This document shows positions 13,701 through 26,748 of a DNA stretch of 64,000 bases, piece after piece. The notes below the pieces were generated by a model that was given only the letters and a program-made list of their open reading frames with translations, was not told where the DNA came from and did no database searches. Each line of letters begins with the position of its first letter. The stretch's first letter is position 1. The position numbers and the translations under genes were made by a program. This stretch comes from Pardosa pseudoannulata. Taxonomy: Eukaryota > Arthropoda > Arachnida > Araneae > Lycosidae. The stretch is from assembly GCA_032207245.1 (NCBI GenBank), contig CM063499.1, positions 78,306,224 through 78,370,223 of the forward strand, given 5' to 3'.

Positions 13701-16700
13701 GTGGGTAAATGTATATTATTCTGGTTTTTTCTTAAATTGTAGATTAAAATTTATTAATATAATCACTATTTTTTAATAAAAATTAGTTAAGATTTTTGCA
13801 CAAAATATAAGTATCTCTAGGGATATTGTATATAAACATTATAGGGTTATATTTGGCTATTATTCATGGTCAACTGGATAATACCAAAGTACCCTGAATT
13901 CAAATTGAAAACATTTTGATTGAAAAATTGCTATACGATTTAACTTAGGTATGTAAATACAACAATTTATTTTTATGTATGTTAGTTTATGAACACTTAT
14001 GAAGTAAGTTTATAGTTTTTTATGATAAAATTTCTGTAATTTCTCTAAAAGCATATATTTTATTTGTATGTACATAAGAAGTTTTATTCATATATACTTT
14101 AGCAAAAGCTTTTTAAAGTCATGGAAAATGATCTGCTAAATCAGGGAAAGTCGTGAAAAGTCATGGATTTGAAAAATTTTATTTTGGCAGATACCCTGTA
14201 TATGTTTCTAATGTACAACAATTAAGCAACAATATAAAATTATGATTTAATATAATGTAATATTATGCGCCTGTCGAAGACTTCAAAGTCTACTTTGGTA
14301 TATGAGATGACTGACGCCTCCCAGACATATGTCAAGGGGTTAAAAATCTTTCAAAGGTGACTGAAATTCTGCATGTTAAAACCAAACTTATCAAGCTGCA
14401 ATCTGCTAAACTAAACTATTTTTAGAATGTGGGAATATACATTTGGAGTAGAGAAAAAAAAAATGGAGTGGGTAATTCCATTCCCCCATATTCATACCAT
14501 GGGAAGAATATAAAACCTTTCTTTCTTTTAGAGGAAAGATTTCTTTTGATAGCTTTGTCATGCACAGTGAACATGAGACCAGGCAATGATAAAAAATAAA
14601 AGTTGAATTTAATTCAGATTTATGCAGAAACTCGAGCAATCAAGATTCAAATTATAGAGACTCTACTGCATGTGTTAGTTAAGTTAACAAGATATTCATG
14701 CTCATTTTATTGTGTATAGTTTTGAAACTAACTTTTCTTTTGTTGAAAAAAACTTTGCTTTAGAAATTGTCTGAAGAAGAATTAAATGGTCTTGATGAAT
14801 TATATAAAGCCATCTGTCCAGAAAGAGATTCTGATAAAGAATGTTCTGCTGACTTTGATGAAATGCTTTCAGCAGCTGCTGACCACATTCAAGCTCTATT
14901 AGATTCAAAAAATAAAGAAGTGTTTGGAACAACTTGTATCCTTTCCTTGTTAAATTTATATAAGCTGAAAAATCTTAAATCCTTAAGGTTATAAATTAAA
15001 GAATATTAATAATTTATACTAATTATAATTATGATATTAATAAGTAATACTAATAATTTTTAAGTTAGCTTATTTTTTCCTCTTTTTGAGCAGTATGTTT
15101 TAAGCTGAGTTGTCAATAAATAAAAATAGTAATAATCTAGCTAATTCTTAATTCTGATTGCATGAAGTAATATTTTGGATATGTTTAAAAATTCATGTTG
15201 TAAGACAGAACCTTTTGATGTCTTTTTCAGATATGCCACTGACATTAAATTTAATATTTTAAATATACCATCACTTACTTACCCCCAAATTTCAGTACAT
15301 TTCATATTTTGGTACCTATGCATATACATAATTTATATCTGTGAACATATTACAGGATATTAGTTTAAAATTTTTGATTTAGGAAATGATTAGTTACTAA
15401 ATAATTTTTAGATCCCTTAACTGGTACCTAAAACATTTTTCTTTATGTTCTCCTAAGTTTTTATAAAAGTTAAGTGTTTTTTTTATTGAAAATTATGGCA
15501 GTTGGAATTTTATTGATGTTAAACAAAATGTTAAAAATGCTGAATCAATATATTGCCAAGATTAAAAAATAAACTTTTATATGGACATCCAAGATATCCA
15601 ATCAACATAGTGGTTAGATCATTTACTTACTATGCTGGGGAACGTAGGTTCAAATCAGAGTTGCAAAAAACCTGGGTTTTTTAAGAAAACCCCAACCTAG
15701 GTGGGTTTTATTGGGGGTCTGTTTTTAAGAGGAGAGGTCAAGGGAAGTACCATATTTTAGAAAAGATTAAATTGCTAAAACTGATTAATTTTTATGAACT
15801 TAATATTCAAGAAATTATAATTTAATTAATACAAATAAATCAGTGTAAAGGCTATAAAAAAGTTTACTCTGACATCACAACACATAATGTTGTATTTTGA
15901 CATATACCACATGTTTGAATGTTATTTTAACAAAGGATAATTTTTTAATCTCTATTCTTTCAATCCTTAAAAAATAAATGGTTAATTCCTCTCATGAATT
16001 ATACGTAAAAATATTTCCTCAAAGTATGTTTAACCCTTTCGCGATGGGAAGCACAAATGTGCGCTTTTCTCTGAGGCTGGCAGTCACTTTCGCGAGTGTG
16101 TATCATGGGTCAGAGGGTTTTTTGCTATTAAGCCTAAATTCATGAAATTAACGAAGTAGCAACGTATTATTTAATATTGCTGCGTAAAGTATTTAAACGG
16201 AATGGGATTTATATATGTTTATAGATACTTTGTTTACTTAAGCTATTTCTTATTTAAATATGTATTTTACACTTTACTTTTTTTTTTATTTTTTACTTAG
16301 TTTTATTTAATGACTTTTAACATTGAAAACTGAATACTATGTTATTTAAACTTTTTTTGTATGAAAAATTTTAAAAACAGGGATCTACAAACAATCCCTT
16401 TTTACAGTCCTTGTACTCATAGTAACTCATTTGCTGATTTGGGGGATTTTTCCGGAATGTGAGAAAACGAAGTATCGTCATCATGTTTGTCAGAAATGTC
16501 CTCCTCAACATTAGAATCACTAGATCCATTATGAACAATTAGAATATATTATAGTGTCACTATTACTAATATCCTAATCCGTTTCAGAATGAAAATCTGA
16601 AATATTTTGCGTCATTTCAGCTATTTCAAGCTCAGTTAAACACTCTCGACACTTCGAAAATCTAACAATAAAAAGAGAAAAAAAAATCAAGTCTGTCAGA

Positions 16701-19700
16701 TCTAATTCTGTACTAAAATCTGGACTGCAAACTGAAATACACAACGCTTTAGCAAAAATAAAACTCAACTGCTTACATAAACAAACACCACGTGGGAAGT
16801 TAAAGAGCCATCATAAAACATGTCAATCGGAAACATTCCTTTTCCCTCATGTTTATATAATCAAAAACCACTTGTATGTGTATCATACTACTCTCCTATT
16901 GAGTACAAGTCAAATCTGCATGTATCTAAATCCATATGGACATACAATGCCATTTTGTATCAAAACTTTTAGTTTTAAAATGTTTCACAACACTGGCACA
17001 CATATGTGGCAGTCGGGAGTGAACGAGAAAACGCTCTGGCACGCCAGTGTGTCGGCCGGGAAGTGAGCACGTTTCTTGCTGGCACGTATTTGTGACAGTA
17101 GGCACGAAAGGGTTAATGCTAATGTAATTTAAAAAAAATTAGTGCAGCACAGTGGTGGATACTAATTGAAATGCGTGTTAGGGATGGAGATATGATAGAT
17201 TTTTGCTGCTTTATAGTAGCTCTAAACAAGTGTGTAGCTAGCTGTACATCACTAGAGCGAGTGTTCTCTACATGTGGGTTGGTTTGGTCAAAACTTAGAA
17301 ACAGATTAGGAATACAAAAAGCATTGAAGTTAGTATTTTACACATGAAACCTTTGCCTTTTTCTTTATGAATTTCACAGACAAATTTTTTTTTTTTTTTT
17401 TCCAAATTGTTATGTTGAATTTACCATAGATTTGCAAATATTTTTCTGGATGTTGATAGACTGTATATATATTTCCACAGAATAATTCTTTAAATATGAA
17501 AGAGGGTAAAACTAAGATAAGTTTCTGAAAATAAATGTCACCAACTTTTAAAAAACCCAATAAAACCCACTTCAGAGTGGGTTTTTAGACTGGGTTGTAC
17601 TGGGTAGGTGGGTTTTTTGCAACCCTGGTTCAAATTCTGTATAAGCTTGGATATCATTTGTGTTCCTTCACAGGAAGCAAAATTGATCTACCTATATAGT
17701 ACTGCTACAATAAAATGGTCTGCAAACACTAGTGACATTTTTACTATGGTCATTGCTAATTATAAACCCAAGTACATGAGGGGAAAAAAAGTAGGCATCC
17801 ATGGGCACATTAATGTAATACTAAAAAAAAGTTACTTTTCTCAGTTGGTAGCAGTATTTAAGTCAACATTACCTAACTTTATTTTTCATTTTGTATTTAC
17901 ATGGTTTCTGCGCACCTGGAAAGTCAGAGAAAATCATGGATTTAGACAATGGATTAATTTTGTCATGGAAAGTCTTGATTTTTCAAGTAAAATGAGTAAA
18001 AGTCATGGAAAGTCATAGATCTGCTAAACTACCGATTAAAAAAATGCATTGAATTGTTTAATTCTATTTTTACTTGTCATTTGGCTGAAGTTACTGAGTT
18101 TGGTATTTATGTATTATCCTATTGTCAACTAAAATTTGTTCGCCAAGGAAACTCAAAGCAAGAGAGCTTAATGGGTGGGTAAATGTATATTATTCTGGTC
18201 TTTTCTTAAATTGTAGATTAAAATTTTATTAATATAATATTCATTATTTTTTAATAAAAATTAGTTAAGATTTTTGCACAAAATATAAGTTTATCTCTTG
18301 GGATATTGTATATAAACATTATAGGGTTATATTTGGCTATTATTCATGGTCACCTGGATAATATCAAAGTACCCTGAATTCAAATTGGAAACATTTTGAT
18401 TGAAAAATTGCTATATGATTAAACTTAGGTATGTAGATACAACAATTTATTTTTATGTATGTGAGTTTATTAACACTTATAAACTAAGTTTATAGTTTTT
18501 TTATGATAAAACTCCTGTAATTTCTCTAAAAGCATATATTTTATTTGTATGTACATCAGAAGTTTTATTCATATATACTTTAACGAAAGCTTTTTAAAGT
18601 CATGGAAAATGATCTGGTAAATCAGGAAAAGTCATGGATTTGAAACATTTTATTTTGGCAGATACACTGTATATGGTGCTGCCACAATAAAATGGTCTGC
18701 AAATACTTGACATTTTTACTATGGTCAATGCTAATTATAAACCCAAGTACATGGGGGGGGGGAAGTAGGCATCGGTAGGCGCATTAATGTAATACTAAAA
18801 CAAAGTTTTTTTTTTCAGTTGGTAGCAGTATTTAAGTCAACATTACCTAATTTTATTTTTCATTTTGCATTTATTAGTTATATTTTTATTACATTTAATT
18901 TCTTTAACATAGCCATAGATAAAGCTTTAAAAGAGACACTTTTAAAAATTCAGTCATGTAATTACTTCAACAAAGGTGAGCCTGACATTCCAAATGAAGA
19001 AGAATCAAATACTAGCTTACCAGAGGAAAAAGATGAATCTGTAGCTGTTGCAGAACCTCAGTACTCACAACAGTCTGAAGTCAATACTAGGAATGAGGTA
19101 AAATTTTCTCTGTTATAGGTTGCACAAAATTTTATTTCTAAGATTAATAATCAAAGTTGTGAAAAGGAATTTTGTTTGTATTAAGATGTAGACATAACAG
19201 GTTGATCCTGGCTTTTTATTTTAGGTCCTCATTTAGTGGGGAAAAAATGTGTATGTTCTATATATTTGTAAAAATAATAAATCCTGCCATGTAATAAAGA
19301 CCATTTTTACTTGTTATAATTCAATTTGAAATCCACAAAGAAACATAAAGCAAATTATGTAATTTATATAAGAACAAAGCACTAAAAATTCTCTTTACCT
19401 CTGATTAGATGTTTTCTTGATAAGAATAAAATTAAACACATCAGGCTTGCAATTCCATCACTTTTCTCACCTTTAGTCACTTTTTTACAATTAATCACTT
19501 TTAGTCACTTTTTTAAGTAAACAGTCACTTTTAGTCACTTGTTTCATGGTGTATCACAGCAAAAGTCCGTTGTTGAAAAAAGAAAATCTGAATTATAACA
19601 AAATATTTTGATAAAAACCAAAAATGGGATGCTCTAATCTTATTTTTCTTATTAAAATGTAGTTAGTCATATGATTTCCAGAATTTAGTGATTTTAAAAA

Positions 19701-21073
19701 GTCGCAAAGAAGTTCCTGAAATTTACATTTGTACTGAAATGTACATTTAATACAAAGTAATTTACCTCAAAGCACACATTTCTCTTTTTCTTTTTTCACA
19801 ATTTTTGTTTAGATACTGTAATCTAGCTATGTACATATTTCAAAACCTCATTAATATATTCAGAAAATTGTGATTATAAAATTAATGTATTGTATGTATT
19901 CAAATCTGATTTACAGATTTTCTTGAATAAAAAGCAATGTTGAGTTGTGATAAACTAAATTTTCAACCTTTTTTGTATTTGACGTTAAAATCATGTCTTG
20001 CATCGATCATTTGATTTAGAGTTAAAATAAATAGAAAAATCTTAATAATAGCATCTGTAATCAAGAGGAGAAAAAATTGCTTTTTTTTTTTTTTTTAATG
20101 TTTAGTCACTTTTTAGTCACTTATTCTGTATTTGTCACTTTTCTCACCTTTTTGAAAGTATCCCAGCAGTTGCAAGCCTGTATACATAATTTTATGAAGA
20201 AACTTTTTGCAATACTGAGTTATAAAAAGGAGGCTGTTTTTGCATACAAAACAAACAATATTTTACAAAACACAAAATTTTGTGAGAGGATCATGTAGCA
20301 GAACCTATTTATGTCTGTATCGACCCCTGTATAATAACTTATAATATGATCTAAACATGCATACTAGTTGCTTCATGCCAGCCATTGGTTTGAGTAATTA
20401 AGGCTGCTAAAGGAATGTTACACTTATTTTCACAATTCAGATTAGTTGTTAGACTATACTATTTACTATAATTATAACAATCAATATCACTTTCAAAAGT
20501 AAAACAGAACAAATCATTCATAGAACAAATAATACATTTCAATTTAAATTTCATCATGTGTGTAAGAAATGTAAAGGAATGAAAGTGATATATTGCACAA
20601 TTTATTCTTGCATAAGCTTGTAGAAAAGTGCCAAGTAGTTTGCCAGATCATTTAAAGAAAACAGATGTATCAACTTATAAAAATATTACATAACATGAAA
20701 AATGCTGATAGTGATAGAATAAGATTAATATCTAAAAATTGAATGAAAAGGATGGTACAGTTAATTCAAAATGAAAATTTAGCAAATTTGAAATTGATAA
20801 AAATGAATTAAATGGTAAAAAAAAAAAAAAAAAAAAAAACTTTAAATGCTGTCAAATGAATTAAGTTATTTAAATTATTTTATTTATTGTAGCATATAAT
20901 TAGAAGGAAAATATATCAAATAATGCTAAAATAGTTGCTAAATTCAATTTATATTTTAGAAAAATATTCTGACCTGAATCACCATGCAAAATATTGTCAA
21001 GATTGGTCCAGTCATTTGAGAATATAAAGCAAACACATATACACACACAAACACACATGCCTCCAAAGGATTA

Positions 21074-21125
<52 letters not shown>

Positions 21126-22410
21126 GGTTGGCATGATTTAAATCAGTTGATTTTTTTTTTAAATCATTGATTTAAATCTTTTTTAAACCTATATTCCAAA
21201 GACAGGAAAATTTTGAATCAGTCAACACATTAATACCAATAAGTAAATAAGTGTAAACAGATAGCATGTGCTTTCCAAGAATTTAGGGGTTGTTATCAGA
21301 AAGTAATGTAGTAGGGGTAGTTCAATGATTGATTATGACTGGTGGCATTCATTTTATGTGATGGGAATTAAAGAGAGTAATAAAAAAAACTTGAAATCCA
21401 GTTTGTCTACCAAATAACAACAACCGTGGCTTCATCTGCTGGAATGGAAAGACAGTTTTCTTCTTTTGGTATTGTTCATTCTAGCCTTTGTAACCAATTA
21501 AGAGTGGATAAAGCATCAAAGCTAGTGTTTTTATTGAAACAAATCCATAATTCAGTGTTTAAAAAAGATTGAAATAATTGTGATTTGTTTTTTAAATAGT
21601 TTGTATTAAAAGAATATTTAATTTAATCTTTAAATTTACATCTTATTTATCACTACCCAATTACAAAATATGGAATGTATTTAGATTAAAATTTATATAT
21701 TTAATTTTAGGGTAATCTGTGTAGAATATACTAGATAGATAAGATGTTACTTCTTATAACAAACTATTCTATGTATATTGGAAAAAAAACATAAAAACAA
21801 TTAAAATTAGTATCCAGAAAAAAAATAAAAGAAATCCGATTTAAATAGAAAAAAATCTGATTTTTTAAAATTTTTTTAAAAAATTGTCATTTTTTTTTCA
21901 ACCCTGATATTTATAGATGTTGTGTATGTGTGATTACGTTATATTTCATAAGTTTAAGATCTATATATTTTTCTCATTTTTAAGATAAATTATATAAAGC
22001 AAAGTGTTGTGAACGTTTATAATTTTTTTTTTGTAGTGTGAAGAAACAATTTTAACACCACAAAGTGGACTACCTTCTTCTCAAGTAGAAAGACCATATT
22101 ATCAAATGGAAAGTTCATCTTTATATTCTGAACAGAATCATCCAATTCAAGAAGTTTTATCTGTACAAGGGAATTTAAATTTTTTGCAAGAATCACAAAT
22201 TGAACTTGAATGTAAGTTTTTCTTTTTTTTTAATCAAACAGTGTAGTAAGCTTTATATTGTTAGTCAGTCTTTTTTGACATTTTTGGGGTAAATATTTTG
22301 TTCCTACAGTTTAGCTCATTACATATAAAAAGCTGGCCTTTTCAGTAATCTATTTTTATCATTAAGGGATGATATATCTTTATTATTAAAGTATAACTGA
22401 CTAGAACAAA

Positions 22411-22443
<33 letters not shown>

Positions 22444-25400
22444 CAATTTAAATTTATTTAAATAATTATTGAAATTTCATCAACAATAATTATTTTTTAA
22501 TAAAAATTAGTTAAGATTTTTGCACAAAATATAAGTTTATCTCTAGGGATATTGTATATAAATGTTATAGGGTTATATTTGTCTATTATTCATGGTCACC
22601 TGGATAATACCAAAGTACCCTGAATTCAAATTGGAAACATTTTGATTGAAAAATTGCTATATGATTAAACTTAGGTATGTAGATACAACAATTTATTTTT
22701 ATGTATGTGAGTTTATTAACACTTATAAAGTAAGTTTATAGTTTTTTTTTATGATAAAACTCCTGTAATTTCTCTAAAAGTATATATTTTATTTGTATGT
22801 ACATCAGAAGTTGTATTCATATATACTTTAACGAAAGCTTTTTAAAGTCATGGAAAATGATCTGCTAAATCAGGGAAGTCATGGATTTGAAAAATTTTAT
22901 TTTGGCAGATACCCTGTATAAGTATATATTGAAATAACAACAGAGTCAATATGTATTGAAATAGCAACAGATTCAATTTGAATTAATGAAGGAAATGCCT
23001 TTAGGGCAACCCCTGCTTGGGGTGAGTCCCAGAAGGCGAAGGATCCCTAAGCAGGGGGTCAAACTGCAAGCAGGGTTCCGTTGTACCCCAAATATACAGG
23101 AAAGGGATAATAGAAACATCTGGTGTACCTCATGATTGTAACATTTGTGTTTACCTAAAGTAGGTACACCTCCTGAGGGTAACATATTTGGTTTGCAATA
23201 TCTTTTTCCAGTGAAAAATGTGTGAATTTCTGATATTATCATTAAAAATTTTCTATTCATTATAAGTCTAATTGTATGTCAACCTGAACCAAAATAAATA
23301 TGTTGAAAAATTTTCTCTATCACACAAGAAAGTCATTCAATTCTAAAAGGAATCCTAAACTGAATCTGTTTTTTTTTTTTTATGCATTCAGATTGGTGTG
23401 TAATAAGGCCTTAATATTTAAAACATGTTCTTAAATGTTCTTTTTCCATCTTTTATTATCAAAATAAGCAGATTACTAAATTTGGTGGTTAATGTTTTGT
23501 GTTTTTAATTGTATTTATCCTTGAATTTATATATTTTCAGCATCTAGGAATAATTCTCAACTATCAGCCACACCTGTGGGTCCATCCTATCCTAGCGTAC
23601 AATTTTCCACTGCTTCACAATCTATGGGTCCATCGAACATGGTTACCCATTGCACAAGACGGCCAAGTGGAGATGCAACTAATATGACTGCAAACCCTAC
23701 GACTAATAATTTGGTTCTTGCTAACTCTGTTACTTTACAACCACAACAAGTTGGGTCAAGTATTCCATCAACTGTGCCACTTCAACCAACGACCCAAGCT
23801 ATGGATTTTGACCCTGCACGTCCAATCCCAACTCAAACATATACCAATCAAAGTTTCTCTTCAGCTATCCATCCCATGATGGCAGCTGCAGTGTCCCAAA
23901 ACTATGTTCCTGTTGTAACTTTACCACATGCTATACCACCTCCGCATGTTCTCACCCAAAGTATGGTTGTTCCGCCTTTGCCACCTAGGAGTACCGTAGC
24001 TTCATCTTTACCATCAAATCCAAACTTACCTATGGCTCCAACACACACTCCGGTGAGTGGACTTTCCGCCGCTTCAGCACTCTCGCAACAGACGAACATC
24101 TATTCGCTTTGCTTGAAATTGAATGTGAGGATGGTTTTTTAGTTTTTCATTGTGTTGTGGGTGCTTGCATGTTATTGGGAAATATTCAGCTAAATAGTAT
24201 TAAAGAAATTCTTTCTTAGCCCGTAGTCTTAATTACTGGCTAGAAAAGAAAGTACAATAGATAAAAGTAACTCTTAGTTGAATATTGAATTCTTTTCCAT
24301 ACCCCATTATTGCTAAATATATATTTTATACTTAGTTTAGTAATATAAATTAGTTTATTAGTTATTTACTTGATTTTTTTCAACAATATTTACTAAGTTT
24401 GTCTTTGTTATTGTTTGAAAATTTGTATTAGTTTACATAGCCAGTTGTCATTGATTTATTAATGTACTGTAATGCATTAGTTTTCCCCCCCTTCTCTTCT
24501 TTCCAGTCTAGACTGCCGAACGACGGCCGATTGGTTAGGGTGCTGGCCTTCGGTACCAGAGTTTGTGGGTTCGAATCCCACTGTGGCATGGATGGCCATA
24601 GCCATTCGGAATCGGCTTTAAGCTGTAGGTCCCGGTCTCATTATCCCTCGTCTTGCAAAAAAGTAGACCGTAGCACTCCCAAACCAAAGCAATCCACTCT
24701 AGTCTCTTTGAGAGCTAACCTGTGCTCAACTTATTCTCTGACGTGGAATGGAAAAAAATCTTAATATAGATTCCCTGTTTAAGTACTTGGAAAAGATTGT
24801 CCTTTTATCAAATATTTTTTAATGTATCTTTTAAATTGGAATTTAACAAAGAATTTTTTAAAAGGTAGGCTGTCTTTTTAATCACCAGAGTACTGATTTT
24901 GCTACATTCTGGTAGCTTTTATCTGGTCATTTTATATATATATGAAAGATAAAAAAAAATTGGCTCAAAATTAATTAACCCCCCCTCCCAATTCATATTT
25001 TATAACAAACTAATCATGCCCTGGTTTAATCCTTAACCATAGTTATAAATTGAAAAATTCTTTTTTATAATATTTTTTTCTTTGAAAGTTTTATCCTATA
25101 TTATTACATTTAGGATTCATATATTAAAAGCACCATAAACATTTTTTCTTTAGTTAGTTTGCTTGTCTGTGAAACTGAGTTAAAAATTTGTTTACAACCA
25201 GAAAAGTTCATGTTCTTTAAAGGAATGGAACTATAATTGTTTGTAATTTCTGTGCTTTATTGTGGCTTAGTGTTTCTAATTAATTCAGAGTTTTCTTTCA
25301 GAGGCATTTGTTAGCTCTAAAGGCATTCCATAATAAATTTTATGTATTTTTAAACCTTATTGTTCTGTACCCCCAAGATGTGTATTCTAACTTAAAATGG

Positions 25401-26601
25401 AGTATACTGCAGCACTATGAATCAACTATTTAATTTAAAATGTGAACTTTCAGTTGTGTATTGTGAAATTCAATGTCAATTCTAAACAATCTATGCATAT
25501 TTAATTTTTCATATGTTTAGTACTAGCATGTTTTCTTAGCATTAATTTTTAAAATATATTTATATATATATACACATATTATATCCAGAAATATGAATAA
25601 TATATTGTTTGTGTGCAAATCAGTAAAATTGAATAACTTAAAATATTATAAATAGGAATGTTGAGACTACCATGAATATCAATTAAAATATAAATAAAAA
25701 ACCTTGAAGAGTGAAAACTGTCTGTTAGACTGGACAGTTTATTATGTTAGGTACAGGAATTATAGTAATTTAATTGAGGAAGGTTTTAGTGAACACATTG
25801 CAATGACTGGTGGCAGTCTTCTTTGTATATGTCTGTAGTGCCTTGCTGGCAAATTATTGCAGAGAATCTTGATACATCTGGATAAATTAAAAACGACCAA
25901 GATTCTTATAAATTATGCATAACTTACGTGGAGTATAGTTGTCTCAAATCCTTCATCTTCCACCTTTTTCCCCACGCAAATATTTTCTAATACACGAATA
26001 ATTCCTGCCAACATGTCATTACCTGTATGTTTCTGTTGAAATAGCACAGATTCCATTTTCAATGGAACTACAAGATTGGCATCCAGTTTAGCTTACTAAA
26101 TGTCTTTTATTCTGCCAATTTTTTCCTTACATAATTTCCCTTTTGAAATGATCGGATCTTAACTATCAGGGTTCCCATGGTCCTTAAAAATCCTTAAGAA
26201 CTCCTTAATTTTAACTTTCATTTTCAAGGGCCCTTAAAACTGCTTAATTTTTGTCAAAGGTCCTTAAAGACTTCAATTTTTAAATTGGAATATGATCAAT
26301 TTCTCTGTTGAGGAGATCCGCCATCGTCATGTGATTTCCTATCAGTTTTCTTATATGACAGTTTTTTCTTAGTTACTTATTTGACAAACAAATAATCTTT
26401 TGTATACTTAAAAGATTTAAATTATAAAGTCAGCTGCCCTTTCCTAATAGCTAACAGTCATGCAGATTTTAATTAAACAAAGCATGGGGGATGGGGGTTT
26501 CTAGATATTTCAGTTACTTATGGAAGTTTAATTTTCCTTGCATTGAATTTAATAGAAAAGTCTAAAACTTTTTTCCCAGGCAACGTCGGGTACAATCAGC
26601 T

Positions 26602-26674
<73 letters not shown>

Positions 26675-26714
26675 GACTGATATAAATATAAATATGTATA
26701 TATAAATAAAACTA

Positions 26715-26748
<34 letters not shown>

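Larger units (their letters stand above)
12738..14668 (-). mobile_element. Pogo/Tigger-like transposon, internally deleted, with nested insertions
   Basis: Ends CAGTAGAGTCTCGGTAGTTT and AAATTATAGAGACTCTACTG are inverted repeats (GTAGAGTCT shared). The left flank is TA; the right flank is CA, probably a mutated TA. The - strand carries the N-terminal part of a transposase (13013-13262). A TTAA element sits at 13274-14339 and itself holds a hAT-like MITE at 13424-14198. Confidence 0.8.
15656..17627 (+). mobile_element. hAT transposon relic (family E) with perfect target duplication
   Basis: Ends CAGAGTTGCAAAAAACCTGG and GGTGGGTTTTTTGCAACCC-TG are inverted repeats, flanked by identical 8-bp GTTCAAAT (15648-15655 and 17628-17635). 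Near the right end lies a transposase C-terminal fragment. A TTAA element is inserted at 16034-17112. Confidence 0.9.

Noticed and set aside
18911..18918. Earlier splice acceptor for caprin exon 6
   Set aside because: It breaks the frame; the next AG restores the conserved YKALKE motif.
22973..23260. 95-codon minus-strand frame as a gene
   Set aside because: No recognised domain, no splice context and no support beyond lack of stops; listed only as an unassigned stretch.
24515..24590. Possible functional tRNA gene
   Set aside because: The tRNA-like head continues into a body and tail shared with five other copies, so it is a SINE. The acceptor and anticodon stems are imperfect.
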